Shown here: positions 22,411-33,694 of the stretch, one piece after another
Position numbering within the stretch: the first letter of the stretch is position 1
Layout: the number at the start of each line of letters is the position of its first letter
Source of the DNA: Xiphydria camelus
Lineage: Eukaryota > Arthropoda > Insecta > Hymenoptera > Xiphydriidae
NCBI GenBank assembly: GCA_963678675.1
Contig: OY783200.1
Coordinates: forward strand, 13,084,890-13,148,889
Length of the DNA: 64,000 nucleotides
Reading direction: 5' to 3'
Made by a program: the position numbers and the translations under genes
Notes under the pieces: generated by a model
What the model was told of the DNA's origin: nothing
Seen by the model: only the letters and a program-made list of their open reading frames with translations
Database searches by the model: none

Positions 22411-24390
22411 ATAATCAGAATTGACCGGAAATGCCCGTAATTCCGATCCCGGTTCGTCCTCTCGACACAGAGGACGAAGTCGAGGAAATGCCTCCGTTTC
22501 GAAAAAAAACCCCGTACGCAGCTGCATGCCCCCTCTCCCTGATGCATTGATGTGTTGCATCAGGTTAGAAGCTACTTCGTTAAGGTTTCTCGAGCGTTAT
22601 ACTAAAAATAGTGAGAAATGCCTGAAAATGATTGCATTCGGTAGATTGAAGTAGAACAAAAATTCAGTTAAATTTTTAAGTCTTCTAAGAAGCTTGTTGC
22701 ACAAATTTTTGAATAACGAAATAACACGTGTTCTTATGGGTTATAACCAACAAACCGCGATATTTCTCAGAAAAAGAGTGAAAAAATTCGGAAATTTTTT
22801 GAACAGCAATATTAATGAACTAAAATCATCTATACCAATTTTCACGTTCATTAAGAAGCCCGTTATTTTTTTAATTGTTCTTTTTAAATTTAACCTTTGA
22901 TAAGTCAATGTGGCAACGGTGCATGCCGTACAGATGCATGACCAGATGTTTTTGGCTCCATTTTTGAACTCACAGATACACACATACTACTGTACGTCAA
23001 ACATTGTTGCCACATCGCACGAAGAACATACTTTAGAGTGTTACTGTACTTTAGTGTACTAACTTTTAGCAAGGAAAAAGCCCCTGTACCGCTCAAGAAA
23101 CCTTAACCCCTTGCCGAAGCTATTTCTGTTTACCGGGTGTGGACAGACTTCCCCGGTCAATCCCTTCCCAGCTACGCCGAGCGTCAGCAGACCGCTGCAG
23201 GAACATACCGCCCGCCTTGCCGAAACACGTCACACTCTGCGTTCGACTCAACTACCCTTTGATGTTTCCCGACAACGCGTGGAAAACCAGTCGACATGAC
23301 GATTGACAAAATATGTCGATCGACCAAGTCGATTGCCGCGTATACGCTCTAGTCGACTGTGTCGATCGACAATGTTGACTCACAATCAGTGAGGATGCGG
23401 TTCTAGACTAGCAGGGAATTTATGATCAAGATATTATTAAGCGATGTACGGCCTTCCGTTTTCCGTCCATCGTGCGACGGAACGTGCAGTTCACAAAACA
23501 AAATGCAGCTAAAGTCGCTGGTCGCTTAAGAAATCAAACCAGTTTGAAAACAGAGCGACGCACTTAGCCGCTAAGCGATTTCTCGCTAACAAGGGAAGTT
23601 AGGGAACCCGAAAATTCAGAAAATTCCGCCATTTTCCGTGTGCAAGTAGAGTAGTTCAAGCGTAATACAAAAATACATTTCATGGGTGCGGTATTACGGT
23701 TTTAAGGGGTGAAATCATCCCTTGAAAAAAATGCAGATTTTTCTTCTTCACGGAATAACTCCCGAACGGTGAAAGATAATTGAAAAAAGTTGAAATAAAA
23801 GTTTTACGGTTTTTCTCGATCATAAAACTGGTGGGAAAAAATTATGTAAAAACAATTTTTTTTAAGTTACCCCCACTACCGACCCACAAAAATGGGTTTT
23901 TGGATTTCTTAAGTATGCAAAAATACCTCTCAATGTCCTCTTTTTACACATCTCCAGTTTATTGTGTATCCTTTTTTTTTTAATTTAGAAAACCTCGAAC
24001 TTTAAGGCCGTTTTGACGTAAACAGTAAAACGGTCTTATGAAACGATATCTACATTTTTATTTATATACATTTCATACAGTTCTTAATTATTTTAGCAAA
24101 ACACGTACTTACAATTACATGAAAAATGAAACTTATTGAAATGAATCAATGACATGTATTTTTCAAACAACACAAATAAGATATCGTATGAACCTCAATG
24201 ATAACGTTGAATGACGCAGGATCTATATCGACATTGACGCCGATAACGTTTTAGCAAACATCCCGGTTTGTGTATTGCAAACATGTTTGGCTCGTGACTA
24301 TTATCGTTATATGTTGATAAGGTATCCCTCTTCCGTTCGTAAAAAATCTTATGTAAACATGTTTTTTTATTAGTATAATATAAATATGGC
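22411..24390. repeat. Left long inverted repeat of the pogo-like element
   Basis: It pairs with 54340-57727. Matching landmarks are GGTTCGTCCTCTCGAC near 22450, CCGCCTTGCCGAAACACG near 23210, GCGGTATTACGGTTTTAAGG near 23688 and AAAAATCTTATGTAA near 24342. It carries no gene. It has its own insertion, the TTAA MITE at 22580-23106. Confidence 0.8.
22580..23106. mobile_element. TTAA-flanked MITE inside the left inverted repeat
   Basis: TTAA at 22580-22583 and 23103-23106 flanks the ends TTAAGGTTTCTCGAGCG and the inverse of TTAAGGTTTCTTGAGCG. The other long inverted repeat lacks it, which supports insertion. A further inverted pair, AATGTGGCAACGGTGC and CATTGTTGCCACATCGC, lies inside at 22905-23025. 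Confidence 0.75.
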
Positions 24391-25798
24391 TTAAAGATGT
24401 AGCTTATTTACAGTTACATTTACGACTGCAATTAGTTACCATTCTATTAGAAACAGTTATTAATCATTGCTCTAAAGGCTTTTCATTATAAAATGACGCC
24501 GATTAACGTTTCAAATGTAATAAACATGTTAACGACTACGTTTCAAATTACGGAGTTGGCACAGACTCCTATAACATCAGATGAAATCGAAGTTAATAAT
24601 CAAATTCATGACATTATAAACATTTTTAGAAACGTAGATCTCGTACCATTAATTGAATACGATTACGTATTGGATTTTGCTAATCCATCTGAACCCCATG
24701 GAGCACAGGTTGTAGAATACCCTACAGTTTCAGCAGAAGAGGAAGATAATTTTGAACCTGCAGAATGCATTGTTGATGACGAAGGTGGAAAAGTCGACTT
24801 AAGTTATAAGAGAGAAGCTGTTGAATTTTGGAAAAGCGGAAAAAAAAGCCCGACGACCACTCACTAGTGTGCAGACAAAATTTCGCAAAGTTAAATCTTT
24901 GCCACAGCTATATAGATGGGAATAAAGTGTACAAAAAGGTGGAATGAATGCAGATAAAATTGCATTTATTACGGAATACGTATTGCAAAGATTTGAAGAA
25001 GCTTGTAACAGAAGATCTATTATTCACGATGTGGATTTATGATTATGTGCTTTGAGGACGAAGGACTTGGTGGACCTTTCCGAATTCAAGGCAAGTAAAT
25101 GGTGGATTTAGAAATTTAAAAGAGTGCACAGAATCGTGTCTCGTAAAATAACAACATTCAGGACGCAATCTACGTTCCAAGATATTCACAACCTACAAAA
25201 TATTGCAAAGACGTTTGTATCAAACGTAAAATTAAATATACCAACTATTGGATTTGAAGAAATATATAACGCAGACGAGAGTGGCTTCAACCTCGAAGTA
25301 CATTCAGGGCGAACATTGGCAAAATTAGAAGTAAAAACGGTAGAAGCAACGGTCCAATCAGTATCATCTACGACACACAGCTATACTATAATGCCTATCA
25401 TTTCGGCAAGTGGACGTCTTGTTTCACCACTGTACATAGTTTTGAAGGAATCTACAGGAACATTTGGCCCAAGGGGGGAAGAATCTCTATTTCGTCCAGC
25501 TAACATTTACATTCAAGCTTCAAAATCAGGTAAACTTACGTCTGAATATTTTAAAACTTGGTTCATCCAGGTGTATTTACCGAATACTGGCCATAAAAGC
25601 ATGCTACTACTCGACTCATGGACGGGACATTGTTCGAGTCAGCTAGAGACGTTGATCCCATAAGACAAGAAATACAGTTTTTGATTACAAAAAAAACGAC
25701 TAGCATCATTCAACCTTTAGATGTATTTGGATTCCGGATTTGGAAGAATTTCGTTCGAACATTTTCTGATAATGTACTTCTTCAAGAGAATAGTTATT

Positions 25799-25911
25799 TT
25801 CGTTATTAGGGCGTGAAGCGCTGTTTTTAACGAGTGTGAAGTTTGCCGCACGAGCGAAGCGAGTACGGCAATCACACTCGTTAGAACGGTGCGAAACAAC
25901 CGAATAACGAA
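25799..25911. mobile_element. Short MITE inside the pogo-like gene
   Basis: The ends TTCGTTATT and AATAACGAA enclose inverted arms with AACGAGTGTGA/TCACACTCGTT and GCCG/CGGC around a GAGCGAAGCGAG core. It interrupts the transposase frame after its third Asp. Confidence 0.65.
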
Positions 25912-25917
25912 TTCTAT

Positions 25918-26076
25918 TTTTTGTCACTAAGTGTCAAATACGAGGTTGACGATTTCACGCACTGCGCAGGTTATTTCACGCACTGCGCAACTTTTCACGA
26001 ATTGGTGTGTGAAAGATGATTTCACATGCGTCGAGGACGCCCATGAAACCGAGTATTTGACACTGAGTGACAAAAA
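25918..26076. mobile_element. Second short MITE inside the pogo-like gene
   Basis: TTTTTGTCACTAAGTGTCAA at 25918 is inverted at the right end as TTGACACTGAGTGACAAAAA (ending 26076). The loop has a direct repeat TTTCACGCACTGCGCA (25951 and 25973). One stray half-copy of the terminus appears at 818-836. Confidence 0.7.
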
Positions 26077-26735
26077 GATATTAGTTTGCACTCGCGCAAT
26101 GAAATAATGAAATTGCAATCATTAACACACAACCAACTTTCGTCGCCTAGATTAAAAAATCTTTTCCGATGTGCTTGGTTCAAAAGCGGATATCTAGAAA
26201 CGCATCTCGGTGAATTTCAAAACCCTGTAGATTTTTGTTACTTTAGGAGTGTAAAGCATATACCCAGATGTAGTATTTGTGAAGAAGTTGCTTTCATACG
26301 CTGTGCATGGTGTACCGAGTATTTCTGTTTTGAACATTGCTATGAACAATATCACTACTGTACAAATTATAATCCGTAATTTTAGTGTATTTGCCGTTTT
26401 CTACCATTGCAACTGTTTTAATGTATTATGACGTAGCGTTTCGGTGAGGGCCCTCGGTGCCCTCCGCTACGTCACTATCAAGCGGCTACGTGGCCGCGCG
26501 CACGACGACGGAACGATGGGCGCCAGGCGGGTCACGACCCCGCCACTCAGGGAAACGAACGCGGTCCCTGAAAACGGACGAGAACCGGGGGATTGGAAAC
26601 GGTCCGATCTCCGTCGGGCTCGGCTACCTCTAGCAGATGGTAGAGGGGCGGTTCGAGGTGCGCGGGCTGGGACCCGGGATGATAGATTCGCGGACGGGTT
26701 CGCGAAAAAGAACCTCGACTACGTCCAGAGAGAAC

Positions 26736-29497
26736 TAGTGTAGTCAAATGGTAGTTTGACCAAAACAAAATTGCGGAAGTTTTTTTCTCGACGGTTTTAT
26801 ATGTTTTTGGGGCTGCTGAATCCGAATTTATAGTTTGCTGCCTTGTAGGAGGTCGGCTTCATAGCCACAAACGCAAAAAATCTGAATTTTTCAGCACTTT
26901 TTTCAGTTTTTTGCTTATATCTCAAAAACTGTACGTTTTTTGAAGATGAGCGTTCTATACAAAATTAAAGTAAATAAAATTTCCTACAAAATGCACTGGT
27001 CATCTTTGATTTTATAATAAGCGGTCTCCGCGCTAGAGCTCAGTGAAAACCAGTGATTTTTTTATATTTTCACAAAAACGTCAAAAACACCAACTTTCAT
27101 CCCCTGCAACCCGAGAAATATATGTTAATAAACCCTTATATCACGTATAAGTATATTATATATCATAAAAAAGACGTCTGCAATATTTAATTTTCTCATA
27201 AATATTTTTGTAAGAAGCTTCTTTTGAATAAGTTAAATGGCAAGCCATGCTTTATAAAAACATTAAGAAATTATATTTAAAACTTATTAGGTACATTAAC
27301 CTGAAAATAAAGCTAGCTATATACATGAAATCTATACGCATGTATCACGAAATGATGTAAAGATGTACCCAGGATCATCATTATTTTGAGTGGGTCTTCC
27401 ATCAGAAAAAAAATGAGGAATTTAGCGGTAGAACATAAGTACTATAGAAGAAAATTGGTATAGTATAAATAAAATATAACTAACCTGACGTCATGGCCGT
27501 AGTTAATTTGGTCATTTCCGTTTGGTTTTGGGTGGTCCAAACGATGTTTCTTTGGCACTAGAAGGTCCAGGTGAAGGGTCTTGGGCAATCGAAGGTCCAA
27601 ACAAAGGGTCAGGAGCTGTGGAAGATCCAGGCTGAATAGTGAATTGTGGCTGTTCTTCCACTGAAAAAAATGATTATATTGAGAAGTGTAAAACTAGAAC
27701 AAACTAAGTAAAGATGCATAATGTTGCAAAATATTACATGAATTAATACCTACCTTCTGTCTCTTCAGCTGCTTCAGGCAGTGAGACTGGAAGTGGCTCA
27801 TTTAGATCGCCTTCGTCTTCTGCATCATAACTATCGTCGATGTTGGAGCACGACCCTTCACATTGCTGACACAGTTTTGTGCAGAATAGTCCTGCGCGCT
27901 TACACCCACGCCGACCTTGGCAACCTGTCTTGCATTTGCAAGATATAAGCTGGAGAAGCCTCTCGGGAGCCGGAGGTTTCGGTGTGGTAATGGGAACCAA
28001 CCCATTTTTTGTCAATTTCCAACCCCACTTTTCTGGATCCAAGTAGTTTCCCATCCACTGCTGCACCTGATGAAAAACCCTGAAGGCGTGTTGTTGAGCA
28101 GCAGCTTCAGTGGGAGGTAAGGACGCTGTGTTTGCTGATGCCTTGTAGGTTGATGTCAAGTATTGCTTGTACCTCAGTTTGTTGAGTGTTATGGTTGGGG
28201 GGGTTGGATTAACGTTATAAAGGGCAACCAGAAATTTTTCATTAGCAGCTGTTATTTCATTTGGATGAGCTGAAAGATTACTGAAGTTCGTAACATATGA
28301 TTCCAGATCCCGATTTTTGGTAAGGGTCTTGACAAATTTAATCTTGCCTTGGTTGAATAACGCGAACGTAGAGTCGCAACCACTCATTGCATGGAGAAAG
28401 AGCATGTGGTTGGCAACACTCTTCTGAACTACAGTTTCTGCTTGGTCGAAAGGAACCACGCTTCCGCCTTACAGCGCATCACGCAGCCACTTAATACCTT
28501 CGAATAAACGCTCGCAGTCACGCTTCACTCTTTGCCTAAACATTTCTAATTGCCCACCAAAGTATTCATTCTTTCTTTTAATTACACACTGCGATTCTAC
28601 AGTAGACTCACCTGAGCGTGTAGACGTAAATGTCAGTTTTTTACGCAGTTTTTTGCAAGTTCCTAGAGAGAAATCATCGACTTTACTAATTTTAATTCAT
28701 CATGGTCGATCTTCGCTAATGCATACGTACGTTTCATCTAGCAATTTGCGAAGTAGCCGCACATGAGAAAACTTTTTTCTCTGCAGAAGCCAGGATCGAG
28801 ACCATTTTGATCGTATTTTACGATTAAGTTGTTTATTTCCTTGCTTCTTCCTTGGTAGGCAAATTGCAAAAACTGACCAGAGAAGAACTTCTTCCATGAC
28901 TGCGACGTGTAAACTGAAAACTGTAAATGTCTATGTCCAAAACTGTTGTGTGTGGACGGCAATCAGAAAACTGAACGTTTTAGAACTGCACAGGTCAATC
29001 GTTGTAAAAACTGTGTGTGTAGACCCCGCTTTAGGTCGGCCTGCAAACAATGGCGGTGCTGTCACGTTTTAGAGAGCTCTTTCCCGTGAAATAAAGTTTT
29101 TTGTTCATAACTTGTATATTTCTCGATTTGTAAGAGGTGGGACTGGGTGTTTTTGTAAAAGTACCAAAAAATCGTTTTTTAGCGAGCTCTAGCGTCGTTA
29201 CCGCTTGTTAGAAAATCAAAGATGACCAGTGCATTTTATAGGAAATTTTATTTACTTAATATTGTATAGAATACTCATCTTCAAAAAACGTACCGCTTTT
29301 GAGATATAAGCAAAAAACTGAAAAAAGTGCTGAAAATTCAGATTTTTTGCATTTTTGGCTATGAAGCCGACCTCCTACAAGGCAGCAAACTATAAATTCG
29401 GATTCAGCAGCCCCAAAAACATATAAAACCGTCGAGAAAAAAACTTCCGCAATTTTGTTACCAAATCGGCAGTTTTAAACACGCATTTACTAGATTA
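26736..29497 (-). mobile_element. Academ-like DNA transposon in the 3' LTR
   Basis: Comparison with the intact 5' LTR puts the insertion after AGAGAGAAC; the trinucleotide AAC is duplicated (26733-26735 and 29498-29500). Ends of about 300 bp are inverted (26760-27060 against 29170-29465), with ATTGCGGAAGTTTTTTTCTC near the edge. The one recognisable gene is at 27743-28459. A 3-4 bp duplication and a cysteine-rich protein next to an XPG-like segment fit Academ, but the assignment is an inference. Confidence 0.65.
27743..28459 (-). pseudogene. Academ-like transposase, C-terminal part with XPG-like and Cys-rich motifs
   Basis: The 238-residue frame begins within a larger protein. FLHAMSGCDSTFALFNQGK at residues ~21-39 matches the L.GCDTT..F.GKGK-type helix-hairpin segment of XPG-like nucleases in Academ proteins. 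A helical linker follows (QQHAFRVFHQVQQWMGNYL), then a dense cysteine cluster at residues ~172-212 (CKCKTGCQGRRGCKRAG, FCTKLCQQC, CSN), like the Cys8 finger described for Academ. The C-terminus is acidic. The upstream 28460-28960 on the same strand should hold the rest, but stops break it. A different element class with a CXC-like domain cannot be excluded. Confidence 0.6.
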
Positions 29498-30292
29498 AAC
29501 GACGTTTATTTGTCGGGGAACTCAACAATGGTCCCCGAACGACGCTCGCGAGCGTTACACAAACGAAACACCGAAACGGTGCCGCACAACACCGCGGACA
29601 CCGCTCGATTCGCCGACGAAACGAAACGCTCGCGCGGAGGCGCTGACGGCGCGCTAACGGTACGCGTGGAGGCGCTACCGAAATGCTAACGGCGCGGAGG
29701 CGCTGACGGCGCGCTAACGGTACGCGTGGAGGCGCTGTCGAGATACTAACGGCGCGGAGGCGAGTCGGAGGTCGCGCGCTAAGAGGGAAAAGCGTACCGG
29801 ACTCGCTGGTGATCGCCGATGGATCCCGCTATCCGTGACGGAGGTCTCCCGGCCTTCCCGGGTCCTGAGGACGGCTTCGAAGCTCCCTCACGATCCTTCG
29901 ATCCGATCTCGTTCTCCGCTTGGCTCTCGACGTTCTCCCTATCTCGCGCTGCGTAATCGTACCTCACTCGCGTCGGACGTTTTAGAAGCACGTTCAACGA
30001 ACGTGAAAGCAGACGGTGCTATCGTTACGTGCGATATAAACGATCTGGCTCGTCTCGCGGTTCGTACGGGACTCTTAACGATCGTGCGTTATCGAACGCA
30101 GACGAAATCAGACTGACTCACCGGTACGGTACCGGAACGCGCGCTCTACCCGGGACCGTCCGGATTCGCGTCTTCGTCGCGGTCGTGCTCGCGACGTTTC
30201 GCACGGCCCTTTCGATGGCCGATTCGCACGCGTTATCTCGAAGGGGCTGATTGCACCCTTTTTTGTGACGCGGAGCGATTCTCCACGTCACA

Positions 30293-30306
30293 AACTCCCC
30301 CCTCCT
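30293..30306 (-). promoter_or_regulatory. Polypurine tract of the large LTR element
   Basis: On the minus strand AGGAGGGGGGAGTT ends exactly at the start of the 3' LTR (TGTGACG). This is where plus-strand DNA synthesis would begin. Its position confirms the element's orientation. Confidence 0.8.
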
Positions 30307-31991
30307 TAGCTCGAACCCTTAGGTTCGACACGCGCCGCCTCCGACTGACTCGATTAATCTTAAGCTAACGCGCTCCGTCGCTAGGAGAATGGTATCGGTT
30401 TAAAGTAGGGGAACGTAATTAGTTATGTCGTCAGCGCACCGGTATTTCTATACAGCAGTACCCAGGACGCGGTGCTGCCGAAGGCGGAACGGTTTCCGTC
30501 TTCGAGGTCATTTTCGAGTTGTTCGGCGCTTCCGAACACGACTTGCGGGTCGACCTCGGTTTCTTCGGCGTGACGAGCGGGACCGAAGTTACGGTGTCCG
30601 GCGTTTCTGGAGCTTCTTTCGGGTCGAACGTTGTTGGCCGAACGTCGGAGATTGACGTCGCGGGCGTGTCCACTACGAGATTAATGGTGCGGGAAACGAT
30701 ACTTGGATTTTCTCGGTCGTTGTAATCCGTTGCGTGTGTTGGTATCCTCGGGTCGGTCGCTTCTTGTCATCGCTCCCTCGCTCGCAGGACATTGCGCCAC
30801 CGAAAGCGAAACGATTTCCGGTATCGAGGTCAGTTTCGAGTCGTTCGGCGTTTCCGAAGACGACTCGCGGGTCGACCTCCGTTCTTTCGGCGTGCGGGTC
30901 CCCTACGATTGACGACCGGGGTGACGATGTAAGGGTTCTCCCTTGGAGCCAGATGTTAATCGGACGAGACGTGTCGACGAGAAGGTACCACGACGAAATA
31001 GCGCATAGTCGCGGAGACGTTACGGCGACGAAGCACGGGCGTGGATTTGTTTGAGCAGGTGGTGACGCTGTGGAAGCGAGTCGCGGATCGGGCGCTAGGC
31101 CAGGGGGATCGTACCGGCTATTGTCGTCCTCGGTAGTCCTCGGTTTTCCCAGACGTCCGAGTGGGGCTCGCTCTCCACTTCCCTGGCTCGCTGGTTTCGT
31201 GACCTCGTCCACCTAACGATGCACACGTCTTCGTTGGAAAGTCGTCGTCGACGTTTGTATTCGCTCCCGCTGGCAGAAACCAATCACGTGCCGATGCGCG
31301 TGAGGGTTCCCGAGGATCGCGCGCCTCGCTGCCGTCGTTGGGATCCGAGGTCGCGGTCCGTGGTGTCGTAGGCAATACGAGTGGTCCCGAGGACCGACGC
31401 TCGTTATTCGCTTCCATGGACCGGTCGATCACTGACGTTAATACCCTGTTCGCAGGATGGGCTGCCACCGAAGACGGAACGGTTCCGGTCTCGCAATGGC
31501 TCTCGAGTCGTTCGGCGTTTTCGACGACGACTCGAGCGTCGACCTCCGTTTCTACGACGCGACGTGCAGCGGTGCCGAAGGTGCGGTGTCCGGTGTTTCC
31601 GGATTCCCCTTCGGGCCGAACGCTGTCTTCGGGGCGTCGAACGTCTGATGTTGAGGTCGAGGGAGTATCCATTACGAATCCCGATGCGGGCAATGGTCGA
31701 GGGTCTTCCCGAACGATGGAAACCCTTTACGCGTCGTCGCGCGTGTTCGCCTTGGAGGCTCGTTCTCTTCGATGTCGTGACCCGCGTTCGGGGCGACTGG
31801 TCGAAGTCGTGACGACATGGTAATCGGTCCCGAGGACCGAGCCTCGAGGTTTGCCTCCTGGCTCGCGGGGCACCCCGGACGCGAAGACGAGACGTTTCCC
31901 ACCTTCCATGAGGTAATCGAGTGCCTCGACGTTTTTGAGGCAGGCTCGATCGTAAACCTCCGGTTCCTCAGGGTGACGCACCATCCTATAC
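30307..31991 (-). pseudogene. GC-rich repeat region downstream of gag, no pol recognisable
   Basis: In an ordinary LTR element this would hold the end of pol. Instead, the minus strand shows three or four degenerate modules about 330-700 bp apart, each centred on an EVD(A/P)(R/Q)VV...AE(R/Q)LE motif (about 31500-31560, 30838-30890, 30511-30560, with a faint one near 31912). MDTPSTSTSDVRR-like and MDTPATSISDVRP-like starts also repeat. The frames are rich in Arg, Ser, Pro and Thr and are frequently shifted. I see no RT, RNase H or integrase signature. It could be an expanded Gag tail or a non-coding filler that happens to be open. Confidence 0.45.
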
Positions 31992-31997
31992 GACGAG

Positions 31998-32485
31998 AGT
32001 AGATAAGCTAGGCTGGTTCTGGGCCACCCACGTGACCAAAAATGGCGGGAAATTTGAATTTTGCGGAATTCTAACTTACTGACGGAGTGTGGCTGGGTTG
32101 TGGGTTTTGTTACCGATGGAACTCTGACTTATCGACGGAGCACGAGCGGCCATTTTGAATTTAGTCCTAACGGAGCTCAACCATTGGTCGAAGCTCACCC
32201 CCGGAGCTCTGCCATTGGTCGAACTCCCACATCCCGACCTCGCTCGCAACGCCATCTCGACCTCGCTCGTAACGCCATCTGGCGGTCCTTCACATCGCTC
32301 GCAGCGCCATCTTGGCCACGCTCGTAACGCCATCTGGCGGACCTCCACCTCGCTCGCAACGCCATCTCGATGACCTCCACCATTCCCCCTACCACCCGAT
32401 TGCAGATTCCAACTTGCACGTGACAACGCTACTGCGCACGTCCGATTCCCGGAATTATTGTGTCTCCGGCTATCAAATTTCGCTG
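31998..32485 (+). repeat. Left TIR of the Polinton
   Basis: It matches 43492-43979 in inverse over 488 bp. The inner half carries a 30-50 bp internal repeat with the words CTCGCTCGCAACGCCATCT and GCTCGTAACGCCATCTGGCG. The inner edge, CTATCAAATTTCGCTG, is where the polB frame enters the other TIR. Confidence 0.92.
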
Positions 32486-32860
32486 ACTCTCGCGTGTGCC
32501 GGCTCGGTCTTGCTCCAGACAGAATAGATTCCAACTTACACGTGGTAACGCTACTGCGCACGTCCGATTCCTGGGATGACGTCAACTCCGAGCAATCTCA
32601 CCTTGGTTCCAACTTGCACATGGCAACGCTACTGCGCACGTTCGGCTATCAAATTTCGCTGACTCTCGCGTATGCAGGCTCGGTCTTGCTTGCACGTGCA
32701 TCAAATTCTAAAGCTACTGCGCACGTCCGATCCCCGGAATTGTTGTGTCTCCGGCTATCAAATTTCGCTGACTCTCGCGTGTGCCATCCCGACAGAACAG
32801 ATTCCAGCTTGCACGTGGCAACGCTACTGCGCACGTCCGATTCCTGGAATTGTTGACAGA
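32395..32860. repeat. Tandem repeat straddling the inner edge of the left TIR
   Basis: The words TTCCAACTTGCACGTG, CAACGCTACTGCGCACGT and GGCTATCAAATTTCGCTGAC recur four to five times in diverged units (about 32408, 32530, 32610, 32700 and 32800). This expands the inner TIR edge only on this side of the element. It is non-coding. Confidence 0.75.
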
Positions 32861-32959
32861 CCTTGAGACATGATGACATCACTGTCTACCCCCACTCCTC
32901 ACTGTTGCTAGGCAGAATGCAGCTGAACGATTCACCCCCACCACTGAGTAGTGATTGGC

Positions 32960-32996
32960 TATAAAACCCCCAAGTCTTTGAGGTGTCGCCATCAGT
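32960..32996 (+). promoter_or_regulatory. TATA box plus arthropod initiator for the 33010 gene
   Basis: TATAAAA starts at 32960. The arthropod-type initiator TCAGT is at 32992-32996, its A 34 bp downstream of the first T of the TATA box, close to the usual spacing. The ATG of the next gene follows 16 bp later, giving a very short leader. Confidence 0.65.
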
Positions 32997-33009
32997 CACA
33001 GCTAAGAAA

Positions 33010-33306
33010 ATGGACTTCACGAAACTCAATGAGCTCGGCAGATCAGTCGGATATTTGGAGGTCAAAAAATTCTCTGAACTAGAGGTTGGAAAGGAGTATC
33101 TGATCACTCGAGTGAAGATGGTTACAACAAAATACGGTTTGAAGATCGTTGTCGACCTGGAGAAGAGTTTTGGAGTCTTCCTCCCATCACGAATCAATAA
33201 ACTCTTCAAGGATGCTGATGATGAGGAGTTTAAGAAGTTGGTCAAAGAGTGCAGCGAGAATAAGCTGCACTTGAAGTATCTAGGTGGAGAGTACAATTTT
33301 TTTTGA
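33010..33306 (+). CDS. Intact 98-residue Polinton-associated protein
   Basis: The ATG at 33010 (MDFTKLNELG) is preferred over the in-frame upstream start because it follows the promoter at 32960-32996. The protein is lysine- and glutamate-rich, with a mid-region alternating hydrophobic and charged residues (KEYLITRVKMVTTKYGLK, IVVDLEKSFGVFLP) that suggests a small beta-barrel, then a helix (FKKLVKECSEN) and a final strand (HLKYLGGEYNFF). I recall similar small unnamed proteins in insect Polinton neighbourhoods. An OB-fold nucleic-acid-binding role is a guess from the strand pattern. It is the one undamaged ORF here that has its own promoter. A polyadenylation signal follows. Confidence 0.7.
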   Translation: MDFTKLNELGRSVGYLEVKKFSELEVGKEYLITRVKMVTTKYGLKIVVDLEKSFGVFLPSRINKLFKDADDEEFKKLVKECSENKLHLKYLGGEYNFF

Positions 33307-33317
33307 GTTTGTTAGGA

Positions 33318-33350
33318 AATAAATTGTGAAACAAACTGAAGTTATGAATA
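33318..33350 (+). terminator. Polyadenylation signals after the 33010 gene
   Basis: AATAAA at 33318-33323 lies 12 bp past the stop codon, and a second AATAAA follows within 30 bp (GAATAAAAATTG). They fit a short 3' UTR. Confidence 0.5.
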
Positions 33351-33517
33351 AAAATTGCAAAGAAATAAATGTGTATCATTCATTTATAACTTTAAAACCT
33401 CACCCCGTCGAAAGAAATAATTTCCCTTTCTCAACGATTGCTCATCGGTGTACTACAGAAGCGAATCTACAAATCGTCGCTCGCGATTATTTAGTGTAAG
33501 CAAGTAGATAAGACTCA

Positions 33518-33694
33518 AGCCGGTGAGAAGAAATGTCCAGCGTCAGCATGTTAACGGCACGTGCATCCCGCTCTCCAGCCGGCGAGAAGAAATGTCCAGC
33601 GTCAGCGCGTTGACGGTACGTGCATTCCGCTCTCCAGCCGGTGAGGAGAAATGTTCAGCGTCAGCGCGTTGACGGTGCGTGCATTCGCTCATTC
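33518..33694. repeat. 59 bp tandem repeat, three units
   Basis: AGCCGG(T/C)GAGAAGAAATG-type units begin at 33518, 33577 and 33636, each with TCAGCG and GACGGT words. A second motif, AGAAGCGAATCTACAAATCG, flanks the array at 33459 and in diverged form at 33726. Non-coding; it lies between two plus-strand genes of the Polinton. Confidence 0.8.

Larger units (their letters stand above)
24493..26379 (+). pseudogene. pogo/Tigger-type transposase (DDE_1), broken
   Basis: This family cuts and pastes at TA sites. The start ATG 24493 opens a ~115-residue acidic N-terminal region (EEEDNFEPAECIVDDEGGK). A frameshift near 24860 and stops near 24924 and 25039 follow, then a helix-turn-helix-like region ending WKFKRVHRIVSRKIT-like (KFKRVHRIVSRKIT, ~25115). 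The catalytic domain shows D1 in YNADESGF, D2 in LLLDSWTGHC and D3 in IIQPLDVFGFRIW. Two MITEs (25799-25911 and 25918-26076) then split the gene. After them comes LTHNQLSSPRLKNLFRCAW and a Cys-rich tail (CSICEEVAFIRCAWC), closing at 26379. All three catalytic Asp remain although the frame is lost. Confidence 0.85.
26429..30292 (-). repeat. 3' LTR of the large LTR element, interrupted
   Basis: 26429-26735 and 29498-30292 together match the 5' LTR 48052-49090; the interval 26736-29497 is an Academ-like insertion. On the minus strand the LTR starts TGTGACGTGGAGAATCG and ends CGCTACGTCA. Relative to the 5' LTR it has an extra ~60 bp unit (GGCGCGCTAACGGTACGCGT at about 29649 and 29709). Open frames here are LTR sequence, not genes. 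Confidence 0.88.
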
